64,000 nt of DNA from Halicephalobus mephisto (taxonomy: Eukaryota; Nematoda; Chromadorea; Rhabditida; Panagrolaimidae). Below are positions 1 through 12,100 of this stretch, piece by piece. The first letter of the stretch is position 1. Every line of letters starts with the position of its first letter. Both the position numbers and the translations under genes were made by a program. The DNA is taken from the NCBI GenBank assembly GCA_009193035.1, contig SWDT01000021.1, positions 1 to 64,000 of the forward strand, read 5' to 3'. The notes beneath the pieces were generated by a model. The model made no database searches, was not told the DNA's origin, and saw only the letters and a program-made list of their open reading frames with translations.

Positions 1-1175
1 GAGACCGGTCATCAGCTGGAGCTCCCGGACCACCTCGGCCATGGAGGCTCGATCCTCGGGACGCTCACTCCAGCACCTGCGGACGACGAACAGAGCCATG
101 TCGGTGGGGGTGTTCTCGGGGAACGCCATGCGGTACCCCTGCTGCACCTGGAGACTGACCTCGCCCACGGTCTTCCCCGGGTAGGGCTGCTGCCCCGAGA
201 AGACCTCCCAGCACAGCACCCCGTAGGCCCAGATGTCGGTCTTGCGGGAGTACACGGCAGTGCCGAGGGTCTCGGGGGCCAGCCAGCGGATCGGGACCCG
301 TTGACTGGGCTGCATCGCGTACGTCGTCCCCTCCTGGGCCAGTCCGAAGTCGCTGATCTTCACCTAAGCCGGGCTTCATTGACGGACTCGTCGCAGTGAC
401 CAACCTTGCCGTCTCCGTAGAGACAGTTCCTGGCAGCCAGGTCCCGGTGGATGACCCGTCTCACGTGGTGCAGGTACTCGACGCCCCAGGCTGCTTGGGT
501 GCACATCTCCATCCTCTTGTCGGGCGGCAGGTGCGGGTTGCTGTCGAGGTACGAGTCGAGACTGCCGGAGTGGACCAGCTCCATGACCACCATGAGGGGT
601 TCGGTGCCTGCGGCGACTCCGTAGAACTTGACGACGTGGGGGTGGTCGAAGGACCTCATCAGCCGGGCCTCCCTCATGATCTCCTTGATTCGGTCCTTCG
701 TCAGGGTCTGTAGCTTGGCCGACTTGATGGCCACAGGCACCTTCCGTCCGTCCCTGAGACTGAGACTCCCTGAGTGGACCTCCCCGTAAGCACCCTCCCC
801 CAGCCTCCCCGTGGTCTCGATGTCGTGGTGGTCGAGTTCCCAGGACTGTCTCCCCACAGGGTTCCTGAGGACCGTGTCCTCGTCCTTGTCGGTGAGACAC
901 TCGCCCTTCTGCAAATGGTATCCCACCATGTCGGCCACGGTGTCAAAGGAGAACTTGCCGACCGAGTACTTGCCCATGACCCTCCGAACCACGAAGTGCT
1001 TCATCTTGGTTTCCTCCTCGTCGACCAGGACTGAAAGCACCACAGCTCTCGGTCCAGCTGCATGGGGTTCCGACATCCTGAGAACGAAATCTCCCTTCTT
1101 CTTTAGCATCGTCTTCATATCCTCTCTAGGCAGTAACCCATGGTAGTACGGTAGATCAAGGACCTCCTTCTCCAT
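1..1175 (-). CDS. Fer/Fes-type SH2 non-receptor tyrosine kinase, 3' partial
   Basis: Two exons are visible, 405-1175 and 1-363, split by a 41-nt GT..AG intron (364-404) that restores the frame inside the catalytic loop. The protein begins with an SH2 domain (about residues 8-100; the FLVR-type arginine is Arg33 in FVLR) followed directly by a tyrosine kinase domain: glycine loop GEGAYGEV (126-133), catalytic Lys151, alpha-C Glu169, HRDLAARN (243-250), DFG at 262-264, then a WLAPE motif. This SH2-kinase layout without F-BAR or SH3 is typical of the expanded nematode Fer-like family, many members of which are sperm or germline expressed (family knowledge). The ATG sits right after CTGCAG, an acceptor-like site, so an upstream exon or trans-splicing is possible. 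The gene is strikingly GC-rich compared with everything around it. The C-terminus lies beyond the left edge. Confidence 0.9.
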
Positions 1176-3039
1176 CTGCAGACATTCAAAAACAAGCCTT
1201 CAACTACAAAACTAAAAAAATAAATTATCCTTTCCATCCGTCACTATGCAAATTTCCGTCTACGTGAAATTTATTAATTTTTGCATGATTCAGAAAATGT
1301 CAAAAATGTTCATTTTTAAATTTTTTCACTCTTATGTACTTTGATTTTTTTTTTTGGAGTAATGATGGAACGAAATCGGATTTGTGTCCGTCAAACAAAT
1401 CACATGCATTTCGCCAAAAAACAAACCAAAATGCTAATGACAACAATGGCCTTGATGAAGTGCTCTGAATGTCACGATTCTATTTATTAAAAATCAGTGT
1501 TGGAAAAATAAAAATTATTTTTTATGAAATAATCTCAAGAAGAATTTTTCTGAAAATTGTACAATTTTGAATTTTGGAGTTTAATTTAATTTATTTTTGA
1601 AGAATTTCAATGAAATTTTGGAATATTTTATTTTATTTTGAAAACTTTTAAAATTTTAGAAAATTTAAAAAATTTTTGTTAAATAATAAAAAATTGCAGA
1701 AGTTATTATAAAATTCTGGAAGATTTTAGAAAATGCTATTTTTAAAAAATTTCCGAAACTTTTGAATTTTGAAATTTTAGAGATTTTTGAATTTTGAAAT
1801 TTTAGAAATTTAGAAATTTTTTTATTTCGAAATATTATGAAAATTTTTACAAAATTCTTGAAATTTCAGAAGCTACTGAGATTCTAAAAATTCCAGAATC
1901 CTTCATTAAATTCCGGAAGATTCTAAACTTTTGAGATTTCAGTTCAAGTGATATAAATTATCAGAATAATCGGTTTCAGATGTCGATTTTCAACAATTCT
2001 GTTAGATTCTGGAAATTTAAAGAAGTTTTACAAAATTCTGAAGAAATTTAAGATTTTAAAATTATAAAAATTCAGAAATTTTTAACAAATGAAAAATTTT
2101 TTGAATATATTGTTAAATTCTGGACGATTCTAGAACTGTCAACGAAATTCTGGGGAATTTTAAAATTTTTCATAAAATTATAAAAATTCAAGTTTTTCTC
2201 GAATTAAAAAAATTTAGAATATATTGTTGGATTCTGGAATCGAATTGGAGATTCCAGAATATTCTAAAACTTACGGAATTTTGGTTTATTAAAAGTTATT
2301 ATTCGACGATTGATTCATTGCCTGGGGGAAACCTGGTCAAAGGGCATTGTTTGTTTGAATTCCGTTTTTGCCCTTTTTTCTTTTTGCAAAAAATTTGTCC
2401 GTTTTTCCCCGATCGAAAACAATAAGACTGTTTTTTTCTTGATGAGCGGCACCAATGTCGATGATGGATAAGATATTCAAAAAATCGTTTTTCTTTACCG
2501 TGTTCTGTCTCAATTTTTTAAACGAAAAGTATCCACAAAAACTCGTTTTTAATCTTAATCAAAAGGCCTCGTTTAAAATTCAATTTTTCTAAAAAAACAA
2601 ATTCAGGATTGTCTGTTTTGACTGAATTAAAATATTTTAATGATAATTATAAAAGTAAATAGAAACTGTCACATTTTTATCTTTTTCTAGAAAGTAAACA
2701 AAATAACTTTGTGATTTTGATGTTTTAATATTTATTTTTGTTATTTTAGCAACCAACATTCCTTTGTGAAAGTTTTTTCTGTTTGCAAAAAGTTTTATTA
2801 ATCCGCAGGAGATTTATCGTAGAGTGAAGTAACTGTCAAATTGGCAAGTTTTGATTTTTTTGCGTAAACATTGGTTTTCCAAGGAAAATTCCAAATTTTA
2901 AATCCTTCTAATTTAACGATTGTTGAATATATTTCGGTGATTCTTTTTTATTAGGTTCAGACGACCTTATTTTATATTTGAAAAATAATATAAAGTTAAA
3001 TCATTATAGAAAATAAAAGTATTTTTTTAGAAATTAGCT
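1176..3039. other. AT-rich spacer, no gene seen
   Basis: Upstream region of the kinase gene. It consists of AT-rich sequence with many short degenerate copies of 'aaattttgaaattttagaa'-like words. I see no exon-like stretch. The promoter of the kinase presumably lies here but no convincing element stands out. Confidence 0.5.
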
Positions 3040-3440
3040 TTTGGAACAGAACGCCAAAGGTGAAAGTTAGTTTTAAGATTCGTGGGGAACACTTTTCTGT
3101 TTTTATAAATGGACCAAATGGCCTTTGAACAGAACGCCAAAGGTGAAAATTCGTTTTGATAGATGCGGGGAACACTTTTCCTTCCTTAGAAATGAACCAA
3201 ATGACCTTTGAACAGAACGCCAAAGATGAAAGTTAGTTTTGATAAGTGTGGGGAACACTTTTCCTTCCTTAGAAATGAACCAAATGGCCTTTGAACAGAA
3301 CGCCAAAGGTGAAAGTTAATTTTAAAATAACTAGAGAACGCTTTTGAAAATTAACTTTTTGAATGGAACACTAAAAGTTAAAAATTAATTCGAAAATAGC
3401 TGGGGAACACTTTTTTAAATTGCTCAAATGATCTTTATTA
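3040..3440. repeat. 83-bp tandem repeat, four to five copies
   Basis: The word gaacagaacgccaaag recurs at about 3044, 3127, 3210 and 3293, an exact 83-bp spacing, each followed by a gggaacactttt block. Later units (to about 3440) are diverged. Open frames across it are a by-product of the repeat and are not counted as a gene. Confidence 0.9.
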
Positions 3441-3660
3441 ATAAGTTATCAAAAGTTTACTTTTTTCGGTATGAAGACAACACTTTTTAAATCGGTCAAA
3501 TCAATTTTGAAACGAAAATTGAACATTCCTTTTTAACATAAATAGGAATATTTTAATATTGAATATTTCGATGAAAATCACTCTAATGTTACGATTTTCT
3601 TCTATGAAACACAGTAGGGAATTTAATCAATTTTGTCGAAAAAGATTTATAAAAATTCAT

Positions 3661-4472
3661 TTAAAGGGGGGGTAAAAGATCCGGCCCCAAAATTTTGAAC
3701 GCGCGTTTAGCGCTCTCGTATCGAGACACTAAATTTGCAGCTTTTTGCTTTTCAATGTGCTTGGTTGATTTCTATCTAAAATCACCCGTTTTCTCTTTAT
3801 TCTTCATCTTTTTCCTCATTCCACCTTTGGCCTTACTATAATACTCATTCCTCGACTACAACTCGTTCGCTAGCCTCCGTCGCTCGACGAGTTTCATTAT
3901 ATCTGAGTGCCGCTATCATTGTTCGGCACTCCATGCCGGATCGACTAAAAAATAACCTTTTGGGACGACAGCAGATGCAGACTTTATGAAAACTCTCGAG
4001 AAAGAGGTGAAATTCCCAAACTTCAAATGTTCTATGTCATCAAGAAAAGTTTTTTTGGACTATTTTCAATATAGTTTGGAATTCGAGTGATCCCGAGTCT
4101 ATTTAGGCCTATTTGGATCAAGGTACGAATTGAAACAAGATAAGACGTGGGAAAATTTCTTGTCCAACAATGTTGTATTCGACAAATGTAGGTAATGCGT
4201 AAAATTTCCGGCTAACCATTCATGGATATTTTGGATATGAAGGAAAAAAGAAAAAATATGTTCCAAAAAGACCTGGACATCTCCACCTGAAAACTCTAAG
4301 GAATAATACAGATGACGGAGGAAAAAGCCATGTTTTGAACTGAGTCACACATTTTAGATAGAAATCAACCAAGCACATTGGAAAGCAAAAAGCTGCAAAT
4401 TTAGTGTCTCGATACGAGAGCGCTAAACGCGCGTTCAAAATTTTGGGGCCGGATCTTTCACCCCCCCTTTAA
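3661..4472. mobile_element. 804-bp inverted-repeat element flanked by TTAA
   Basis: A 118-bp terminal inverted repeat (3665-3782 against 4351-4468) with two mismatches bounds an 804-bp element that starts AGGGGGGG and ends CCCCCCCT. Both ends abut TTAA (3661-3664 and 4469-4472), a target-site duplication like that of piggyBac-type transposons, whose ends also carry runs of G/C. The inside holds no transposase, so it is a non-autonomous copy. High end identity suggests it is fairly young. Confidence 0.85.
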
Positions 4473-4599
4473 TATTTATTGAATTACAGTAATTTTAAAT
4501 TTTCTAAAAGTGCTTTGAACAATGAACTAGTGATTGCGTTATGGGCTTTCAAGTGTCTTGAAATTGTCTTTTTAGAAGCAATAATATCTCTATTATTAT

Positions 4600-5800
4600 T
4601 CATTTTTGAACTGGATGTGACTATGCAACATGTTCCATGTATAAGAACATGCTGATTATATATGTTTTGTATATAAGAACATATTCTCTATATATACATA
4701 GCTATGCATGAAACAATATTCTTTAAGTGTATTTCATGTATAAGAACATGCTTTTTGTATATATTTTGTACATAGGAACATGTTCTCTGTATATGCAACT
4801 ACACATCGAAATATATATTCTATATATGTGACCACACATAACAACATGTCCTCTATGTATATCTCATATTTAAGAACATGCTATATATATTCTATGCATA
4901 AAAATATGACTTCTGTATACGTAACTGTACATAAAAATATGCTCTAGATATAAAAGTATGTTCTATATATATCCTTCACTAATAGTCCGAGAGACCCTCG
5001 CTAAACGAAAACCGTTCATTTTTGCTGTTTCATTAAAATATCTGTCTGATTTCCCTTGGAATCTTTATTTGGACAGTCGCAATTTGCTGCCAATTTTGGG
5101 CACTTATCCGTGCTCATCTTTTTTCAATCCAGCATTTGTCCAGTTCTTTGTTTCTGTGTTGATTTTTCCATTTTCGTTTACTTCCAGGATTCAGCATCAC
5201 GAGTTCTGAAGTGACTGTTAAAATTCGTATTTTAGAAGCCTATTTGTAAATAAACTGTTTTTTATATATATACTTGTTTATATATTACATTACTATACCA
5301 CATGTGATCATCTGCGTACTTGTTGATGTATATTGATTTATTTATGCACTTGTTTATGCTATATTTGTTAATATATTTACTTATATACAGTAGTTGGTTA
5401 TGCATTATATTTATCAAAAGGTTATATTTATTTATATACGGCAGTCCAATCTGTGTTATAATTATCTACATATTATATACGATTATATATAGTAGTTCAT
5501 CATGTGCTATAATCATCCGTCTTGTCTTTGTTATTATGTGGTGGTTCAACATGCGTTGTAATCATCCATGTGTTGTACTTGTTCATATGTCATATTCGTC
5601 TGCATATAGTAGTTCAGCATACATTGTATTGCTTCATATATTGTGTCTGTTCATATATTTATATATTAATATATTATATATTATATTATATAGTATATAC
5701 TGTGTCTGTATACAGTACTCGTTTATATGCGATACTCGTTCGTATACTATATTCATCCATATGTTTCTTCTTATGTATACTTCGATACCTTAATTCATTT
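4600..5800. repeat. Degenerate AT-rich minisatellite-like tracts
   Basis: 4620-4970 holds degenerate repeats of words such as tataagaacatgct, and 5240-5800 holds TATATA-rich repeats with recurring 'catatgt/tttatata' words. Long open frames here code only Ile/Tyr/Leu-rich low-complexity peptide and are not accepted as genes. The piece 4975-5220 between them is less repetitive and of higher GC but shows no clear exon. Confidence 0.7.
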
Positions 5801-6139
5801 ATCTGTTTTTTCCAAGTATTATCTTCTTACGTTATATTTTTCTTCGTTAATCATGTTTTTAGTTTTTATTATTGAATTTTTGATGTAATTCCCTCAAATT
5901 TACATACATGGCGATACTGTACACGTAAATTTCGTCATAACATGATTCATTCATATTTGCTAACGGTGACGTTAACGTTCCATCTGACCACTGAAATCCG
6001 GGATCTCATCCTGGAGTCTTTGTCTGGTGTTTACTCCTTTTCTGGCTGAATATTTTCCTTTGTATATTTTCTAGAAATTTCGAGCTTTAGATCCGTGTTA
6101 ATTTTAATTTTCTTTATTATTTGATAATTATTAATTTAG

Positions 6140-9100
6140 ATGGTTACGAAATTAAAATCAGGATATGAACCATCGGAAAGTCCAGCTCCATCAATTTCAG
6201 CAAGTCCGAAACCCCAAGAATGGTTCTCCCTCGAGGGGTACTTGTTCATGAAATGGCTTGGAGGTGGGTAATTTTGAAATATTTTATTGATTTTAAATAT
6301 TTTCAAAGTATTAATTTCGAAAAGTTAATTTTGAAGTAAATTCATTAATTTTATTAATTTTGTTAATTTTATAAATTTTGTTAATTTTGTTAATTTTATA
6401 AATTTTGTTAATTTTGTTAATTTTGTTAATTTTGTTAATTTAGCTTTGACGTTTCTTCAAGCAAAGAAGCGATTGTATTTCGGATTGGATGAACATGAAA
6501 ATCGATTGGTGTACTACAGGGACAAGGCTGAATTTGACAAAAAATGCAACAGACTCGGAGTGATTCCACTGGCTAACTCTGCCTGTACTTTAGTTGAGGG
6601 AAATTCAAAGGGATTTGTAGTTCAGTAAGTTTTCTAGTTTTAATTAGTCTTATCGTGAGGTTTAACGTGATTCTTGTTGTTATCTAACTCTCAATCGTTG
6701 GAGTATTCTTTCGTAGCAAGTTTAAGTTACAGTAAGTCAGTCTGTAACAACAAGAAAAAATGAAAGAAAACAATTTAAACGAAAAACTATCAAAGTTAAA
6801 CTTTGTTTTTAAGTTTTTTGTGGCGCAAATTGAACCTGCACTTGGCAATGAGCGAACTCGTCAAAATTATCAAAGATTTTATTTTGGAAGTTTACTTTGA
6901 TTTTTTCTACTATTTATAGTACCTAATTCCATTTGCGCTCGAAAATAAGCGAATTCGTCAAAGTTATCAGACTTTGCGCCGGAAGTTTACTTTGATTTTT
7001 TCTACTATCTTTATAGTATCTAATTCCATCTGCACTCGAAAATAAGCGAATTCGTCAAAGTTATCAGAAACGCTATGTTCATAATTGATATTATTTTCAG
7101 CACTTATTTTACTTTCGCTCAAAAATAAGCGAACTTCCTAGTCGTCACAGATTTGCTCTGAAAATTTGCTTTTTTAGGATTTTTTAGTATGAAATTCCAT
7201 TTTCGCTTAAAATAAACGACATCATAGTCAATAAGAGGTCCGTGACGAATCTAGGTGTTAATCATTATTTTCAGTACGGAAGGCAAAAAATACGAATTAG
7301 AAGCAGAAAACGACGAATGTGCTGAATGTTGGCTGAATGCTCTTCAGAATCGGAAGGACATCAACGACAACAATCTTAAAAACGGAATTATTCCTGCAAT
7401 AGTTTTTGGAAACTTGAGAAGATTCAGATCTCGAAGCAGAAGTCTAGGTTCTCAAGAAGAATCTGAATCTCGTTCGCATTGTTTTTCCGCAAAAGGACAT
7501 CTGAGACCTCGGAAATCAACAAGAAGAATCAAAAGTTTCAAATACCATAATAACAATCGTTAGTTATTATTTTTTAAACTACTTTTTAATATTTTTCAAA
7601 CATTCTTAAAAAATACTTTTTTAAATATTTTTTAAAATACTTTTTAAATACTTTTTTAAATATTTTTCAAAATACTTTTTAATATTTTTCAATATTTCTA
7701 AAATATTTTTTAAATACTTTTTAATATTTTTCAAGTATTTTTAAAAAATATTTTTTTAGTATTTCTAAAATATTTTTTAACACATTTCTTAATATTTTTA
7801 AATATATTTTTTGAATAATTTTTTAAATATTTTTGAAAACATTGATTTAGATCCTCATATTGGCGAAGGAGATACTGAATATTCTCGTCGGATAAAAAGA
7901 ATAAAATCCTTCAATCAGGCGATCGTTTCGAGAACAGGGACTTCTACGAATTCTGTGGTTTCTGAAAGCATTCAAGGATTAGAAAACGAAAAAGAAAATG
8001 GGAAAAATACAGATTCACGACAATCATTGAAAATTTCGAAATATCACAAAACAAGAAAATCTTCTGCTCCGCTTTGGCTCAACGATTGGATAACCAGTTG
8101 GTTGGAGGATCAGGATAGAATGAACATCGAAGAATCTTCATGGTATTGTTGATTTTATAATATAAATTACAGTAGAACTTGGATATGATATCCTCATTAT
8201 AACATATCTTGCTTTATAGTATAGGGTCTGAGTGAATGAATTTGATTAGTCTGTCTTTAAATTTATCCCCGCTATGATATATCCTTTCTTATAACATACG
8301 CTTTCCCCGATCCCAAGAGGGTATCTTATGTCCAAGTTCGATTGTAATACTATTATAAAAAATGAAAATGGAACAAGTTTATTTTGAAATTGTAATACAG
8401 TACAACTTGGATAGGATATCCTCGTTATAACATATCTCACTTTATAGTATACGGTCTGAGTGAGTTTGGTTAATCTGCTTTCAAATTTGTCTCCCGTTAT
8501 AACATATCCTTTCTTATAAGATATGCTTTCGCCCGTCTCAAGGGGAGTATTTTATATTTAAGTTCTACTGTAAACTAATTTCATGGGGAATTTCGAAATT
8601 TTTAAAATCAAAAATTTAATGCTAATTTTTTGGAATCTGGTAGATAATTCTGAAACCATTATTTCACGTCGAAATTCTGAAAATTAAAAAAAATTTAAAA
8701 ACAAATTTGATTTTTAAATTTTATATTTATCTAAAATTTTTGAATTTTAAAAAATCGTATGCAAATTTTTGTAATTTTTCAAAATCAATAAAAATCTTTA
8801 AAATCAATGTTATTTCACTTTTCGATTTTTTTGAAATTTCTAGAATGTTTTGAAAATTCGTATTGACACAATTTCGTAATGTTTTCAATTCCCAATTTTT
8901 ATATTTATCAAAGTAGAATTTCGGAAGCTTCTGAAACCCAGTATAATCTTTCTAAATTAAGGTCCGAGATTTTAGATTTTAAAAATTTCGAAATGAATTC
9001 ATAATATTTTAAATTTTTATAAAAATATAATTATTTTAATTTTTAGAAAAAATATTTTTTTTTTAATTTTTAGAAAAAATATTTTTTTTTAATTTTTAGA

Positions 9101-12100
9101 AAAATATGATTTTTTTTAATTTTAGAAAAATATTTTTTTTTAATTTTTAGAAAAATATTTTTTTTTATTTTAGAAAAATATTTTTTTTAATTTTAGAAAA
9201 ATATGTTTTAAGTGTTATTTTTTACAGTTCCCCTACCTCGGAGAATCTACCTGCAACGTCTTCTGAAACTAGTGGAGCTGATCTTCCAGAAAATCCATCT
9301 CCAATTTCTGCGAGTTCATCAAGCACTACATCGACCTACGACAGCGGGAAAAGGAATTCTCTCTGTTCCCATGCTAGCGAAGATGACCATCTGGATGCAG
9401 AGATATCTTTGTTGAGAATCATCGACAATCGGCAAAAAGAAAAAATTCAAATTTTGGCAAGTGAGAAAAAAGAACTTTTGAAAGAACTTGAAAGATTGAG
9501 GAAAATGAATGGAATCATAAGGTTGTTTTATTTTTAATTTTTCTTTATTAAAAAAATTTCAGTTCTAACGGATCCGGATTAGCTTCCCAGACATCCCAAA
9601 ACAAATTTCTGAACGCAGAAGTCCTGAGATTGAACGACAGATACCAGACAGCAGAAAAGCAAGTTGACGAAATGAAAAAGTTCGTTTTCAAATTTCTTAA
9701 TTGTCAAAGATACATCGAATCAAGATTCTAAAAGAATTTCTGGAATCTCATTTGATATAGTAGAGGGTTATCAAAAGTTCAAAAATTTCGTAGTTTTAAA
9801 ATTTTCCAGAAGATTTTGAAAATTTTAAAAATTTTAAAAATTTAATGAACATTTATGAAATTTTATAAAATGTTAAAAAAATTTTCGAAATTTCCAGAAT
9901 TCAGTAGAAGATTCTGAAATTTTCTAAAATATAATAGGAAATTTGAAATTTTCTAAAATTTAAGAAAAACTTCTGTAATTTTTTATAATTTAAATCAAAT
10001 TTCTTAGATTTTCTATTTTTCTAAAAATCTCCAGAATTTAGTGAAAGATTCTGAAATTTTTTAGAATTGATTGGAAAATTTCAGAACATTTCAGAATTCA
10101 GTAGAAATTTATAAAATTAAAACCTCGAATTTAAGATTTTGTAAAATTTATTTTTAATTTTCGCAATATTGTGGTTTTTAGAAAAATATCTCAATTACAA
10201 CTCGAAATGGAAGATTTCAAAAAAGAATACGTTTTTCTTCTTCAATCCTGCGTCAGAATCCCGTTACATGAACATTCAAATTTCGACATCGTCCAAGTGA
10301 AGCTGTTCGGAGGAGACGTCCATCAGCACAGAGTCAGAAAACTACTGACTATTGCGAGACAATCTGATCCGACTTTGCCCACTTTCGAAAGGTTTAAAAT
10401 TTTATTTTTCAAATACAGTAGAACTTGGACATAAGATACCCTCTTGGGATCGGGGAAAGCGTATGTTATAAGAAAGGATATATCATAGCAGGGGTCAATT
10501 TGAAGACAAACTAATCAAATTCATTCAGTCACATCGTATACCTTAACAAGAGATATGTTATAGCAGGGGTATCTTATATCCAAGTTCTACTGTATAAGCA
10601 AAAAATTAAATTCCAACAAAATATTTTGTGTTATGAATTTTGGATATTTGTTAATACTTCCATATGTAACCATTAATCTTGAAGGATGGACAGGGGACTA
10701 GGCATCTCATAACAGTCTAATCCAGAAAGATCTAGATCTATCCAAACAGGCTATAATTCTAAAAAATAATCATGAGATAGTTTAAGATCACGAAATAACC
10801 ACTATGTAAAATTGAAATTTTAGATTACTGTAGTTTCTAGGAATTCGTGTCGAGACAATTTCCTAAAAAACTACGATTTTTCTAATTTGATCAATTTCGA
10901 AATTGTATGATCACGAAATAACCACTATGTAAAACTAAAATTTTAGATTACTGTAGTTTCTAGGAATTCGTGTCGTGACGATTTCCTAAAGAACTATGAT
11001 TTTTCTAATTTGATCAATTTCGAAATTGTATGATCACGAAATAACCACTATGTAAAATTGAAATTTTAAGTTACTGTAGTTTCTAGGAATTCACGTCGTG
11101 ACGATTTCCTCAAACAGTTCATTTTTAACTTTTAATGACTGATTACGAAATTGTCACATAAGTTTATTTTAATTTCTAAAAATCTACAACGATATTCTTT
11201 TCAATTTTTGTAATACAACTCTTACAGTATCCGGACTCCACAATCCTTCCACATTGATGAGTATGGTTTTAAACATTGTTTTGCGGAGGAAAATTTGGCT
11301 TTGCATTATATTTGTACTCAACTTCATCAACATTACCAATCTCAAGCCGAAGAGTACGTAACTAGAAAAAGTCGTTGGCATTCAATTTTAAATAAAGAAC
11401 CATGTTTTATTGAAAATAATGTAAGTTTTATTTTTTTATTTTTTTTTATAAATTAAATTTAGCACGAAATTCGTCAACTTTGTCGAGCAGGAATTCCCCG
11501 ATCTTTGAGATCAAAAATTTGGAGAATTTTGATAAATCAACAAGTGACTGACATAAAAGCAAAGTACGGTAATTACTATTATAGAAATCTCTGTCAAAGC
11601 CAAGGAACAGCTGCCGAAAAACACGTAAGCCTCGAGTAGTAATTTATGTATTTTAAAGTTTTTTAGTATATTAATGTCCATCAGAAACAAATAAATCTGG
11701 ATCTCCTTCGAACAATGCCGAACAACATCCATTTCATGTCTGCAACGTGCAAAGGAGTAAGTTAATAATCATTTTTGACCGTGTTGGGTTTTGTGAAAGA
11801 GGAGAGGACTGTGTTTAGGATACCGTAATGACGTATACTGTCGACTCTCGATATAATGTAATCCAGGGGATCGGACAAAAATTACATTAAATTGAGAGTC
11901 AATTTACATTATTTTAAAGGAAATTTTGCCAGGATCGGACAAAAATTACGGTAATTGAGAGTCGACTGTACTTTAAGCAATGTGTTAGATCGTGGATAGG
12001 GATTTCTGGTTCATGTGTAGATGAGAAAGAAATACAAAATTGGTTTATTAAGTCGGAGACGGGATATACAACATAACTCTGATAAATATTATGTAATCCA

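Noticed and set aside
3040..3440. CRISPR-like regular array
   Set aside because: Unit conserved over its full length with no unique spacers, and the genome is eukaryotic.
5320..5875. Long plus-strand open frames rich in Ile, Tyr, Leu and Ser
   Set aside because: They follow TATATA-rich degenerate repeats, lack splice context and have no balanced composition.
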